Assembly: GCA_002698425.1 (NCBI GenBank)
Contig: NZXU01000101.1
Location: 124,001-188,000 of the forward strand
Source of the DNA: Ahrensia sp.
GTDB lineage: Bacteria > Pseudomonadota > Alphaproteobacteria > Rhizobiales > Rhizobiaceae
Length of the DNA: 64,000 nucleotides
Reading direction: 5' to 3'
Shown: positions 33,799 through 42,498 of the stretch, piece after piece
Layout: each line of letters starts with the position of its first letter
How positions within the stretch are numbered: position 1 is the stretch's first letter
Made by a program: the position numbers and the translations under genes
The notes under the pieces: generated by a model
What the model saw: the letters and a program-made list of their open reading frames with translations, nothing else
Databases searched by the model: none
What the model was told of the DNA's origin: nothing

Positions 33799-34839
33799 TC
33801 ACTGCCGGAACCAGTAGAAGACCAGCGTGACGGCAAAGATCGCCAGCACGATCAGCGAGTCGATGCCGAAGCCGCCGATTGAGCGGCGGCTTCGCAGCAG
33901 CAGGCCGGCAATATAGACGATCGTGGCCAGCAATCCGGAGATCAGCGACAGTTCGAGCACCGGCTCGAACCGCGAGAGGATCGGCCCGTCCCGATAGATG
34001 ATGTCCGCCGGCCAGATCATGCCGAGCATCAGCAGGTTGCTGCCGAAAATATTGGAGATCGCCATCGTGTAGGCGCCGATGCGAACGGCGGCGACCGTCG
34101 TGCTCAGTTCCGGCAGCGAGGTCACGGCGGCGAGAAGGGTCACGCCGACGAAACCGGCTCCCAGCCCCGTCTGGTCGACGAGACGCTCGGCCATCGTCAC
34201 CGTCAGCGCGCCTGACGCCAGGATGGCGATGCTGAGAAACGCGAATCTGAGATTGAGCGCGACCGTGCCCAGTTCGGGAAAACTGCTGACGAAGATACCC
34301 TCCGTCTCAGCCTCGGCCGCTTCCGGTACCTGCACGGGTATCCAGGGATCCGCGGCATCGTGGCGTCGCAGGATCACGAGCGCGCCGACGTAGAAGACGC
34401 CGAGCAGCGTCGCGCCGAGGCCGATGCCTGCGATCCCGATCGTTTCGCCGAGGATCAGCGTCGCAAACAGCATGGCGAGGAGGAAGGCGAGCGCGACGCC
34501 CTCCAGCGCGGCGGTCGACTTGCGCGGATAGGACGTGATCGCGGCGCCGCGCGCGACGCCGTCGGCCAAAGCGAGCATGGCGAATTGCAGCGTCACGCCG
34601 CCAAGTAGGTTCCCCAGCGCCAGAGACGCCTCCCCGGTTCCGGCCGCTACGCCGGTCGTGACGATCTCCGGAAGCGAAGTCGTGACCGCGAGGAAGACGA
34701 ACCCCATCATCGCCCGTCCGATCCGCATCCGGTCAGCGATTTCATCCGCATAGGCGACAAGGCGGCTGCCGCTCAGCCAGACGCCGGCGGCTCCCACCAG
34801 AAACAGGATGATGGTCAGCGCCAGAGGCGTCTGCGGCAT
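33799..34839 (-). CDS. CaCA-family sodium/calcium exchanger-like protein
   Basis: A 346-aa inner-membrane antiporter with the two inverted alpha repeats of the family. The first is AVTTSLPEIVTTGVAA with GNLLGGVTLQ; the second is AAVTSLPELSTTVAAVRIG with SNIFGSNLL. Acidic residues in the TSLPE motifs are the expected cation ligands. Together with the facing P-type ATPase it suggests calcium or other divalent-cation homeostasis in this island. Its ATG shares one base with the stop of the fnr-like gene (TGATG), so the two are translationally coupled. Confidence 0.9.
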   Translation of the reverse strand: MPQTPLALTIILFLVGAAGVWLSGSRLVAYADEIADRMRIGRAMMGFVFLAVTTSLPEIVTTGVAAGTGEASLALGNLLGGVTLQFAMLALADGVARGAAITSYPRKSTAALEGVALAFLLAMLFATLILGETIGIAGIGLGATLLGVFYVGALVILRRHDAADPWIPVQVPEAAEAETEGIFVSSFPELGTVALNLRFAFLSIAILASGALTVTMAERLVDQTGLGAGFVGVTLLAAVTSLPELSTTVAAVRIGAYTMAISNIFGSNLLMLGMIWPADIIYRDGPILSRFEPVLELSLISGLLATIVYIAGLLLRSRRSIGGFGIDSLIVLAIFAVTLVFYWFRQ

Positions 34840-35642
34840 CAGGCCTGGTCCGCGACGGTTTCGTTCGTCCCGTCCACACCCGACATGGAATCGAGGTCTT
34901 CGCGGCTTTCGCCGGTGTGCTCGACCAGGCCTGAAGAATTGGTCAGTTCGAAGTGATTCGTATCGATCGGGCGAATGATATGCTTGCGCACGAGGGTCTG
35001 GATATTGCGGCTCAGCGTTTCCGGCGTGGTGCCGAGATAGGCGGCGATGTCACGACGGCCGATCGGCAGCGAGATAACCGGATACGCCATCTTCTGGCGC
35101 GTCTGCGCGTCGCAGAAATTGTGGTCCGACCGCCGGGAGAGAATGAAGAAAAACGTGGCGACGCGCTGCATGGTCGTGTGGCTCGATGTCATCGCGGCCC
35201 ATTCGCGCGTCGCATCGAGTTCGTCGAGCGTCGACAGCAGCATTTCATGCTCCATCTCCGAATGTCGGCCCAAGAAACCCTCGAATGCGTGGCGGTTCAT
35301 GCAGCACAGGGTTACATCGGTCGCGGCCTCGTAGGAGAAGCGCGCTGTTTCCGCATAGGCGCGGCCGAAGAAATCCGAGGGAAAAAGGAGCCCGACGATG
35401 TTCTGCTGGCCGCCCATCGACATGTTCGTGAGCTTGACGATGCCTTTGACGACATTGCCGACCAGGTTCGCCTCGTCGCCCTGGGCGATGATGACCTGAC
35501 CTTTTTCGAAATGCCTGAGATGCGACAGTCGTCCGAGTTCGTGCAGCATCTCCTCGGAAGCGCCGCGGCATATCGAACGATGGTTGATGGCGCACTGATC
35601 GCATTTCCAGCAACTTCCGGGTGAGAAGACTGCATCGTTCAT
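34839..35642 (-). CDS. FNR-type oxygen-sensing Crp-family regulator
   Basis: A 267-aa regulator. The N-terminal cysteine cluster C11-x2-C14-x2-C17-x7-C25 and central C113-C114 can supply the four ligands of an oxygen-labile [4Fe-4S] cluster. A cyclic-nucleotide-like beta-roll follows. The HTH is GRRDIAAYLGTTPETLSRNI, with E208, S211 and R212 in the places that read TTGA half-sites in FNR. A C-terminal tail of about 40 residues is acidic. Four perfect TTGA-N6-TCAA boxes lie within 8 kb, one of them just upstream of this gene (35745-35758), so it probably regulates itself and the island. Confidence 0.93.
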   Translation of the reverse strand: MNDAVFSPGSCWKCDQCAINHRSICRGASEEMLHELGRLSHLRHFEKGQVIIAQGDEANLVGNVVKGIVKLTNMSMGGQQNIVGLLFPSDFFGRAYAETARFSYEAATDVTLCCMNRHAFEGFLGRHSEMEHEMLLSTLDELDATREWAAMTSSHTTMQRVATFFFILSRRSDHNFCDAQTRQKMAYPVISLPIGRRDIAAYLGTTPETLSRNIQTLVRKHIIRPIDTNHFELTNSSGLVEHTGESREDLDSMSGVDGTNETVADQA

Positions 35643-35744
35643 CGCAAGCCGCCCAAACTAGTGATCTGCCGAACGACACCATTCTGCGATTGGAATGTCA
35701 AACGCATGAAGTTGGGATCAAATCGGTCGCACCGGACCGGACGA

Positions 35745-35758
35745 TTGACCGGCATCAA
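35745..35758. promoter_or_regulatory. FNR/FixK-type box between the fnr-like gene and the second stress protein
   Basis: TTGACCGGCATCAA, perfect TTGA-N6-TCAA, in the 179-bp divergent region. Its centre is 70 bp before the plus-strand start at 35822 and 109 bp before the minus-strand start at 35642. Activation at -41.5 would give a leader of about 29 nt for the stress protein, so that promoter is the better candidate; autoregulation of the fnr-like gene is possible. Confidence 0.65.
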
Positions 35759-35821
35759 TGCCCGCCGGGCGTGGTAGGCGACAATTTCCGACAAAAAATC
35801 AAGCGCGTCCTGGAGGCCATG

Positions 35822-36643
35822 ATGTCTTACAAGAGCATTCTGGCGCATATCGAATTCGACGGGAATTCGGATGGCAGACTGCACTATGCGACCGATCTCG
35901 CCGGTGAACTCGATGCCTATCTGGTCGGTTTCGCGGCAACGGCGCTGCGGCCCATGCATGTCAGCGAGATGGGTATCGCCACCGACGAACTGTTCCGAAG
36001 TGAAGCGGGTGCGGAGACTGTCCGGCGTTTCGAGGAACTGAGGCGCTATTTCCTCCATATTGCCGGCGACGGCCAGAACTCCGCCTGGCGTCAATCGCAG
36101 GATTTGCCGACCAAGGCGCTGCTCCTGCATGCGCGCGCCGCCGATCTCATCGTTTCGGGCACGCCGCATGGCGCGGCGCCGGGAGACAGCTATCGCTCCG
36201 TCGATCCGGGAGAACTTGTCTGCAATGCCGGCCGCCCGGTTCTCTTCGCCGGGGAAAACGCCGTGTTCCGGCACCCTGCCCGCGCGGTGATCGGCTGGAA
36301 GGACACGCCGCAGGCGCGGCGCGCCATCACATTCGCCCTGCCCTTCCTGACACTGGCGAAATCGGTTCTCGTGCTGGCGGTCGGCGACCATCGCCACGGC
36401 GCCGACAATTCCGGCCCGAAAGAGGTCGTCCGTTTCCTGCTGCGCCACGGGATCGACGCCGATGCGCGGATCATCGAGGACGACGACACGCCAAGGACCT
36501 TCCTCGAGGCCGTGGATGCCGAGAAGTCCGATCTGGTCATCACCGGCGCCTATGGCCACAGCCGGTTACGCGAACGTCTGTTTGGCGGCTTCACCCATGC
36601 GCTGCTGATGCGTTCGGATCTCAACCGGCTCATGGCCGGATAA
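35822..36643 (+). CDS. universal stress protein (second copy)
   Basis: A 273-aa tandem UspA-like protein similar in design to the one at 30144. The C-terminal domain holds the nucleotide loop GAYGHSRLRERLFGGFTHALL, and the N-terminal domain is diverged. Of two adjacent ATGs, the one at 35822 is preferred since GGAGG lies 5 nt upstream. An FNR box is 64 bp upstream of the start. Its 3' end overlaps the convergent L,D-transpeptidase gene by 14 bp. Confidence 0.88.
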   Translation: MSYKSILAHIEFDGNSDGRLHYATDLAGELDAYLVGFAATALRPMHVSEMGIATDELFRSEAGAETVRRFEELRRYFLHIAGDGQNSAWRQSQDLPTKALLLHARAADLIVSGTPHGAAPGDSYRSVDPGELVCNAGRPVLFAGENAVFRHPARAVIGWKDTPQARRAITFALPFLTLAKSVLVLAVGDHRHGADNSGPKEVVRFLLRHGIDADARIIEDDDTPRTFLEAVDAEKSDLVITGAYGHSRLRERLFGGFTHALLMRSDLNRLMAG

Positions 36644-37061
36644 CAATCCTGCTTTGGCCCATGCCGACGCTCTGCACTTTGCGGAAAAGCGTTCTCGCAT
36701 TGTCTGGATCCAGCCGCACGCAGCCATGCGATACCGGTTGGCCCAGATGGGCGATGTCGGTGGTCCCGTGGATGGCATAACCGCGCAGGAAGAAGATCGA
36801 CCAGGGCATCGGCGCGTAGTCGTAAATGGTGGAATACCATTCGCGCTCCATCCGGTACGGAGCAAATGTGCCGACAGGAGTCCGGTAGCCGGGGCGCGCC
36901 GTGGACACCGGCCAGTGATAGAGGACACGCCCATCGGCTTTCACGGTCATGCGTTGCGCCGATATGTCGATGGAGATCGTCAGGCGGGCGGCGTCCGCAA
37001 ATGCGGTGGCGGACAGCAGCATCACGCCCGCGAGAAGGAAAGCCAGTGCGGACCATCGCAT
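36630..37061 (-). CDS. L,D-transpeptidase (YkuD domain)
   Basis: A 143-aa secreted enzyme that cross-links peptidoglycan or attaches proteins to it. Signal peptide MRWSALAFLLAGVMLLSATA is cleaved after AFA near residue 22. The YkuD core has YRTPVGTF and the catalytic motif S111-H-G-C114-V-R. It is a minimal form without a peptidoglycan-binding domain. ATG 37061 is chosen for the complete signal peptide. It lies 38 nt downstream of the phosphoribosyltransferase gene and is probably cotranscribed from the FNR-box region. Confidence 0.88.
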   Translation of the reverse strand: MRWSALAFLLAGVMLLSATAFADAARLTISIDISAQRMTVKADGRVLYHWPVSTARPGYRTPVGTFAPYRMEREWYSTIYDYAPMPWSIFFLRGYAIHGTTDIAHLGQPVSHGCVRLDPDNARTLFRKVQSVGMGQSRIVIRP

Positions 37062-37099
37062 GGCCGCGCACCCGGCCGAAACCTTGCCGGACACCACCT

Positions 37100-37756
37100 T
37101 CAGGTACCCCGCTCCCGCGCATGCGCCCGGTCGAGGAGCGAGATCACCTCCTCGTCGCTGACCTGGGAAAAATCCGCGTAATGCGCCCCGACCGCGTAGA
37201 ACGGCGACGGCGTTTGCAGGCAAATCACCTCGTCGGCATGTTCTTCCAAATTGGCGATCGTGTCGGCCGGCGCAACCGGCAAGGCGAGGATCAGGCGCGC
37301 CGGCTTTTGCGCCCAGATCAGGCGTAACGCCGAATTGACCGTCGCCCCGGTCGCCACGCCGTCATCGACGACAATCACGGTCTTTCCCGACAGCGGTGTC
37401 GGCGAACGGCCCGAGTAATAGGTTTCGCGCCGCCGTTCGATTTCGGGAAGCTGGCGTCTGGCCAGTTGCTCGATCTCCTCGTCGCTCAGGCCGAGTTCGC
37501 GCTGGATATCCCGGTTGATCGTCAGCTGCATTTCATCGCCGTCTGTCACGGCGCCGACCGCCAGTTCGGGCTGAAGCGGCGCGCCGACCTTGCGGACAAG
37601 GATCACGTCGAGGGGCAAGCCAAGTTCCTTCGCGACCACCGCCCCCACCGGAACGCCCCCGCGCGGCAGGGCGATGACCACGGCGTTATCGGTTTCGACC
37701 GTACTCAGCCTCTCGGCCAGCCGGTGGCCTGCATCCGAACGATCGCGAAAGCGCAT
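37100..37756 (-). CDS. phosphoribosyltransferase-domain protein
   Basis: A 218-aa type-I PRTase-like protein. Recognisable parts are VVIALPRGGVPVGAVVAKEL (the usual N-terminal loop) and the PRPP motif VIVVDDGVATGATV. Similar proteins often lie next to stress or dienelactone-hydrolase genes, and their substrate is unknown. ATG 37756 is preferred because GGAGGA lies 7 nt upstream and the product then starts MRFRDRSDAGHRLAERL. ATGs at 37774 and 37780 are alternatives. It is divergent from glucokinase with an FNR box between. Confidence 0.85.
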   Translation of the reverse strand: MRFRDRSDAGHRLAERLSTVETDNAVVIALPRGGVPVGAVVAKELGLPLDVILVRKVGAPLQPELAVGAVTDGDEMQLTINRDIQRELGLSDEEIEQLARRQLPEIERRRETYYSGRSPTPLSGKTVIVVDDGVATGATVNSALRLIWAQKPARLILALPVAPADTIANLEEHADEVICLQTPSPFYAVGAHYADFSQVSDEEVISLLDRAHARERGT

Positions 37757-37805
37757 CTCCCGTTCCTCCTCCATTGTCATTTCAAGTTCTGACAGCCCGG
37801 CCGCA

Positions 37806-37819
37806 TTGACGAGGGTCAA
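37806..37819. promoter_or_regulatory. FNR/FixK-type box between the phosphoribosyltransferase and glucokinase genes
   Basis: TTGACGAGGGTCAA, perfect TTGA-N6-TCAA, in the 208-bp divergent intergenic region. The centre is 57 bp before the phosphoribosyltransferase start and 152 bp before the glucokinase start. Spacing fits activation of the minus-strand gene best; control of both is possible. Confidence 0.65.
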
Positions 37820-37964
37820 GGCATGCGGCCCTGATATCGCGAAACTGCCGCGAACCGCTTCATGGCGTCGACGATGCAACCGCATATGGTTGATTACGGT
37901 TTCCCGGACCGCTACGCCTGCGGGATACCCGCCGACACCGATTGAAACGAAGGAACCGGATCTG

Positions 37965-38933
37965 ATGCAAGCAAGCAAGCGCACTGCGATCATCGGCGAC
38001 ATCGGCGGCACGCATGCCCGTTTCGCGATCTGCGACATCGATGAATTGTCGGTCTCGCATTTCGCCGTTTTCCAGACCGCCATGTTCCCGTCCCTGCCCA
38101 ATGCGGTCGCGAACTATCTGGAATCCATTCCCGACAATCCCGATATCGCCGGATTTGCGATCGCCGATCCCGTCACGGGCGATCGCATGGGTGTCGAGAA
38201 CTCGTCATGGTCCTTTACCGCCGACGAGGTGAAAGCGGCCTGCGGTGTCGAAAGGATCCATTTCGTCAACAATTTCGAGGCGCTGGCGCTCTGCCTGCCC
38301 TATCTCAACGCGCATGACCGCTGCCAGGTCAATCCGGGAGAGCCCGTCGACGGCGCGCCGAAGATCGTGCTCGGAACGGGCGGCGAATTCGGTTCGGCGA
38401 TGCTGGTCGAGGCGTCGGGCAAACGCATTTCCATTGCCGGCAATGCAGGCCACGCGGCCTTCGCGGCGACGAATGATCGCGAACTGGCGATCCTGAAGAA
38501 AGTCGCCGGCAATTTCGGCTATGCGCCGATCCAGTCGGTCCTGTCGGGTCGCGGCATCGAAGCGCTCCATGCGGCGCTCGCGGATATCGAGGGCATGCCG
38601 GAGCCGGAGCTTGGCGCACGCGATATCATCGACCTGGCGATCCGGGACAAGGATCAGCTTGCATGCGATACGCTGGACTGTTTCGTTTCGATCCTGGGCC
38701 GCACAACCGGCGACATGGCGCTCCAGCATGATGCCAGAGGCGGTGTATATCTTGGGCGAGGTATCACGCCGAAGATATTGAATATGCTTGATAATGATCG
38801 TTTTCGCGAAGCCTGGCGGAGCAAGGGGGCGATGAGCGGGCATCTCGCCTCGATTCCGGTCTACGCCATCCTTGCCAATGACGCCGGCCTGCGCGGCGCG
38901 GCGATCGCGACATCCGACGCCTTCCCGATGTAG
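37965..38933 (+). CDS. glk: glucokinase
   Basis: A 322-aa ROK-independent bacterial glucokinase. The phosphate-binding motif is IIGDIGGTHARFAICD, the substrate region is FVNNFEALALCLPYL, the adenosine region is VLGTGGEFGSAML, and GNAGHAAFAATNDRE matches the family. It phosphorylates glucose to glucose-6-phosphate. AAGGA lies upstream of ATG 37965. Convergent with the PfkB kinase gene; both belong to the island with FNR boxes, which suggests a switch to fermentative or storage-sugar use at low oxygen (inference). Confidence 0.92.
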   Translation: MQASKRTAIIGDIGGTHARFAICDIDELSVSHFAVFQTAMFPSLPNAVANYLESIPDNPDIAGFAIADPVTGDRMGVENSSWSFTADEVKAACGVERIHFVNNFEALALCLPYLNAHDRCQVNPGEPVDGAPKIVLGTGGEFGSAMLVEASGKRISIAGNAGHAAFAATNDRELAILKKVAGNFGYAPIQSVLSGRGIEALHAALADIEGMPEPELGARDIIDLAIRDKDQLACDTLDCFVSILGRTTGDMALQHDARGGVYLGRGITPKILNMLDNDRFREAWRSKGAMSGHLASIPVYAILANDAGLRGAAIATSDAFPM

Positions 38934-38948
38934 GGATCCCTCGCCGGC

Positions 38949-39884
38949 TCAGCCGTGAACGCGGGTGACGCCGTTGTCGTAGAGCGCGAGGACATCGTGC
39001 TTGCGGCACAGTTCGGTGCCCGGCGTCATCACGGCGGCGGACCCGGCGGCGATGCCGAAGCGGAATGCCTCGTGGATGGTGTGGCCCTGGGTCAGCCACC
39101 AGACCATGCCCGCGACGAAACTGTCGCCCGCACCGACAGCGGACGCCTCGCGGACATGGATCGACCGCATCCGCACAACGCCCTCCGCATTGGCGAGGAA
39201 TGCGCCGCCCTTGCCCATCGATACCGCGATGTTCTCCGCCGCGCCGCGCTGGACCAGTTCAAGGGCCGCGGCGCTGGCGCTCTTTTCGTCGAGCCGCTCG
39301 CCGACGAGCTTCTCCATCTCGCTGATCGACGGCTTGAGCAGGAAGATCTTTGCGTGGTCGACGGTCTGGCGCAGCGCCTCGCCCGATGTGTCGAGCACGA
39401 AACGGATGCCCTTTTTCTGCGCCACCGCGGCCATGCGCCGATAGGTGTCGGCGGGCGCGCCATGCGGAAGACTGCCGCTGGCGATGATGTAGTCGCCCTC
39501 GAAGGTCTCGATGAAATCGTGCACCGGCTCGATCTCCCTGGGATCGACGGTCGGCCCTTCCGGCACGAAGCGGTATTCGAAATTGGTGCTCAGTTCATGC
39601 ACCATCAGGGCGATGCGGTTGTCGCCCTCGATCGGGACGCGATGCCGCCCGATATCGTATTGCGCCAGCAAGCCGTCATAGAGCTCGCCTGTCGTGCCGC
39701 CGGAGAGATAGACGAGCTCGGCGCGACCGCCGAGTTCCGCGATGACCCGCGCGACATTGGCGCCGCCGCCGCCGGCGAAATGCTTCTGGTTGACGGTCCG
39801 CGTTTTCAGCGTCGGACGCACATGTTCCGCGTCGCAGCTGACATCGATGGCGGGATTGAGGGCAATCGTCAGGATGCGTTCCAT
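38949..39884 (-). CDS. PfkB-family hexose-phosphate kinase (1-phosphofructokinase/6-phosphofructokinase-2 type)
   Basis: A 311-aa ribokinase-fold kinase. N-terminal MERILTIALNPAID and the AGGGGANVARVIAEL segment are those of 1-phosphofructokinase and Pfk-2 proteins. The anion hole and catalytic base are in SAVGAGDSFVAGMVWW. In an organism possibly lacking PfkA it could supply glycolytic phosphofructokinase activity. ATG 39884 is preferred over 39911, because a hairpin (39916-39935) lies just 5 nt before the upstream ATG. It follows ppsA on the same strand, about 100 nt downstream. Confidence 0.88.
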   Translation of the reverse strand: MERILTIALNPAIDVSCDAEHVRPTLKTRTVNQKHFAGGGGANVARVIAELGGRAELVYLSGGTTGELYDGLLAQYDIGRHRVPIEGDNRIALMVHELSTNFEYRFVPEGPTVDPREIEPVHDFIETFEGDYIIASGSLPHGAPADTYRRMAAVAQKKGIRFVLDTSGEALRQTVDHAKIFLLKPSISEMEKLVGERLDEKSASAAALELVQRGAAENIAVSMGKGGAFLANAEGVVRMRSIHVREASAVGAGDSFVAGMVWWLTQGHTIHEAFRFGIAAGSAAVMTPGTELCRKHDVLALYDNGVTRVHG

Positions 39885-39915
39885 GGTCTCTGCCGTGTCG
39901 GTGCTTGACATGAAA

Positions 39916-39935
39916 CGGGCCGGCGAACCGGCCCG
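39916..39935 (-). terminator. hairpin between ppsA and the PfkB gene
   Basis: In the transcript the sequence is CGGGCCGG-TTCG-CCGGCCCG, a perfect 8-bp stem with a UUCG loop followed by TTTC. It could terminate part of the ppsA transcripts or protect the upstream message from decay, so that the kinase is made in smaller amounts. Confidence 0.5.
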
Positions 39936-39985
39936 ATCTGGAAATGTGTATCAGACGGACAGGGCCGCCGTCACCCGCCGGATTG

Positions 39986-42382
39986 TCAGGCGGCGCCCTT
40001 CTTGCGGGTCGCTTCGGCTTCGGCGACCTGCTTCTTGACCGCGATAAAGCTGTCCGGCGTCACCGAGATCGTGTCGATGCCGCAATCGACCAGGAATTGC
40101 GCGAATTCCGGATGATCGCTTGGCGCCTGGCCGCACAGGCCGACCTTTGCGCCGGCCGCATGCGCCTCGCGGATAACGCTGGAGATCATCCATTTGACCG
40201 CCTCGTCCTGTTCGTCGAACAGGCCGGACAAACGGTCGGAGTCGCGGTCGACGCCCAGCGTCAGCTGCGTCAGGTCGTTGGAGCCGATCGAGAAACCGTC
40301 GAAGCGCGTGGCGAATTCCTTGGCCAGGATGACGTTCGACGGGATCTCGCACATCACATAGACATGCAGCCCGTTTTCGCCGCGTGTCAGACCGTTCTCG
40401 GCCATCACAGCAAGCACCTTGTCGGCCTCGCCGACGGACCGGCAGAACGGGATCATCATGATGACGTTGTCGAAGCCCATCTCGTTGCGCAGCCGCGCCA
40501 TCGCCTGGCATTCCAGCGCGAAGCCTGGCTTGTAGGCATCGGAATAGTAGCGCGACGCGCCGCGGAAGCCGATCATCGGATTTTCCTCGTCCGGCTCGAA
40601 GCCGGAGCCACCAAGCAGGCCCGCATATTCGTTGGTCTTGAAGTCGCTCATGCGCACGATGACGGGCTTCGGATAGACCGTCGCGGCGATCCGCGCCAAA
40701 CCGCGCGCCAGCCTGTCGACGAAATATTCCGACTTGTCGTCATAGTCGCGCGTCAGTTCCTCGATCTCGGCGCGCACCTCCTCGTCATGTACCTGGTCGA
40801 AATGGATCAGCGCCATCGGATGGACCTGGATCTGGTTGTTGATGACGAATTCCATCCGCGCCAGGCCGACGCCGTCGGACGGGATCTGCCACCAGCGGAA
40901 GGCCGAGCCCGGATTTGCGAGGTTGAGCATGACCCGGGTTTCCGTCGCGGGGATGTCGGACAGCGATTCCGTCTTTTCCTCATACTCGGCGAAGCCCTCG
41001 TAGACGAAACCCTCGTCGCCCTCGGCGCAGGAGAGCGTCACGTCCTGCTCGCTGTGCAGGACATGCGTCGCCTCGCCGGTGCCGACCACTGCCGGAACGC
41101 CGAGTTCGCGGCTGACGATGGCGGCATGCGAGGTGCGGCCGCCATGATCGGTGATGATGCCGGCCGCGCGCTTCATGATCGGCACCCAGTCCGGGTCTGT
41201 CGTGCCGGTCACGAGGATCGAACCATCGACGAACTTGTCGATATCCTTCACATCCTCGATCAGGCAGAGCCGGCCGGTGATGACCGAACCGCCGATCGAC
41301 AGCCCCTTGGTCAGGAGCTTGCCTTTCGACTTGATCGTATAGGACTTGAACGAGGTCTGGTCGCGGCGCGCCTGCACCGTTTCCGGCCGCGCCTGGACGA
41401 TGAAGAGATCGCCCGTCTCGCCGTCCTTGGCCCATTCCATGTCCATCGGGCAGCCATAATGGCTTTCGATGATCGTGGCCCAGCGCGCCAGCGTCAGGAT
41501 CTCCTCGTCATCGAGGACATAGGCGGCGCGCTCGGCCTTGGAGGTCGGTACGTTCTTGGTCTTCTCCGCGCCCGAGGCATAGATCATCTTGATGCCCTTG
41601 GCGCCTACCTTCTTTTCGACGATTGGTTTGAAATTCCCGCCTTCGAGCAGCGGCTTGAAGATGACGAACTCGTCCGGGTCGACCGCGCCCTGCACGACAT
41701 TCTCGCCGAGGCCCCAGGCCGCGTTGATGACCACCACCTTGTCGAAGCCGGTCTCGGTGTCGATGGAGAACATCACGCCCGAGCCGCCCTTGTCGGATCG
41801 CACCATCTGCTGCACGCCGATCGACAGCGCCACCTGCAGATGGTCGAAGCCCTTGACCTGCCGGTAGCTGATCGCGCGGTCGGTGAACAGTGAAGCGAAA
41901 CACCGCTTGCAGGATTCAAGCAGTTCGCGCTCTCCCTTGACGTTCAGATAGGTTTCCTGCTGGCCGGCGAAGCTGGCGTCCGGCAAGTCCTCGGCGGTCG
42001 CGGACGAACGGACGGCGACATCGACATCCTCCTTGCCGACCTTTTTCGACATGTTCCGGTAGAATTCGCCGATTTCAGCTGCAAGAGCGTCCGGCCATTT
42101 GCCGCGCAGGATCATCTTGCGGACGGCGGCGCCCGTTTCCGCGAGGGTGACGTGGCCTTCCTCGTAATCCCGCATGGCGTCGGCGATGCCGGATTTGAGG
42201 TCGTTGGCCTCGAGGAAGTCCCAATAGGCTTGCGACGTCGTCGCGAAACCGGTCGGAACGGCAATGCCTTTCGATCCGAGTTCATTGAGCATTTCGCCAA
42301 GCGAGGCGTTCTTGCCGCCAACCCGCGGCACGTCCTTCCGGCTCGCATCTTCAAGCCAGATTACAGTCTCGGAATCGGTCAT
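39986..42382 (-). CDS. ppsA: phosphoenolpyruvate synthase (pyruvate, water dikinase)
   Basis: A 798-aa enzyme making PEP from pyruvate and ATP. It has the N-terminal ATP-binding domain (GGKNASLGEM, VAVRSSATAEDLPDASFAGQ), the phosphohistidine domain with H419 (GGRTSHAAIVSREL), and the C-terminal PEP/pyruvate barrel (GSNDLTQLTLGVDRDS, GLCGQAPSDHPEFA). Length and motifs fit PpsA, not pyruvate phosphate dikinase. An FNR box is centred 73 bp upstream of the start, which would give a 31-nt leader. It likely forms an operon with the PfkB kinase. Confidence 0.96.
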   Translation of the reverse strand: MTDSETVIWLEDASRKDVPRVGGKNASLGEMLNELGSKGIAVPTGFATTSQAYWDFLEANDLKSGIADAMRDYEEGHVTLAETGAAVRKMILRGKWPDALAAEIGEFYRNMSKKVGKEDVDVAVRSSATAEDLPDASFAGQQETYLNVKGERELLESCKRCFASLFTDRAISYRQVKGFDHLQVALSIGVQQMVRSDKGGSGVMFSIDTETGFDKVVVINAAWGLGENVVQGAVDPDEFVIFKPLLEGGNFKPIVEKKVGAKGIKMIYASGAEKTKNVPTSKAERAAYVLDDEEILTLARWATIIESHYGCPMDMEWAKDGETGDLFIVQARPETVQARRDQTSFKSYTIKSKGKLLTKGLSIGGSVITGRLCLIEDVKDIDKFVDGSILVTGTTDPDWVPIMKRAAGIITDHGGRTSHAAIVSRELGVPAVVGTGEATHVLHSEQDVTLSCAEGDEGFVYEGFAEYEEKTESLSDIPATETRVMLNLANPGSAFRWWQIPSDGVGLARMEFVINNQIQVHPMALIHFDQVHDEEVRAEIEELTRDYDDKSEYFVDRLARGLARIAATVYPKPVIVRMSDFKTNEYAGLLGGSGFEPDEENPMIGFRGASRYYSDAYKPGFALECQAMARLRNEMGFDNVIMMIPFCRSVGEADKVLAVMAENGLTRGENGLHVYVMCEIPSNVILAKEFATRFDGFSIGSNDLTQLTLGVDRDSDRLSGLFDEQDEAVKWMISSVIREAHAAGAKVGLCGQAPSDHPEFAQFLVDCGIDTISVTPDSFIAVKKQVAEAEATRKKGAA

Positions 42383-42447
42383 CGATGGGGTCCCTCCAAT
42401 TCTTCAAAAAGGTGGGATGACACAACCATCCGACGAGAAACGCCGCA

Positions 42448-42461
42448 TTGACTGACATCAA
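42448..42461. promoter_or_regulatory. FNR/FixK-type box upstream of ppsA
   Basis: TTGACTGACATCAA, perfect TTGA-N6-TCAA, in the gap between the cytochrome c gene and ppsA, both on the minus strand. Its distance to the ppsA start fits an activator site at -41.5. Confidence 0.65.
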
Positions 42462-42498
42462 GACGCGCATCCGAGGCGGTGCGAAACGCGACGGCGTC

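Noticed and set aside
35711..35720. TTGGGATCAA near the fnr-like gene as a further FNR box
   Set aside because: It lacks the TTGA half-site and the 6-nt spacer; the true box lies 25 bp downstream.
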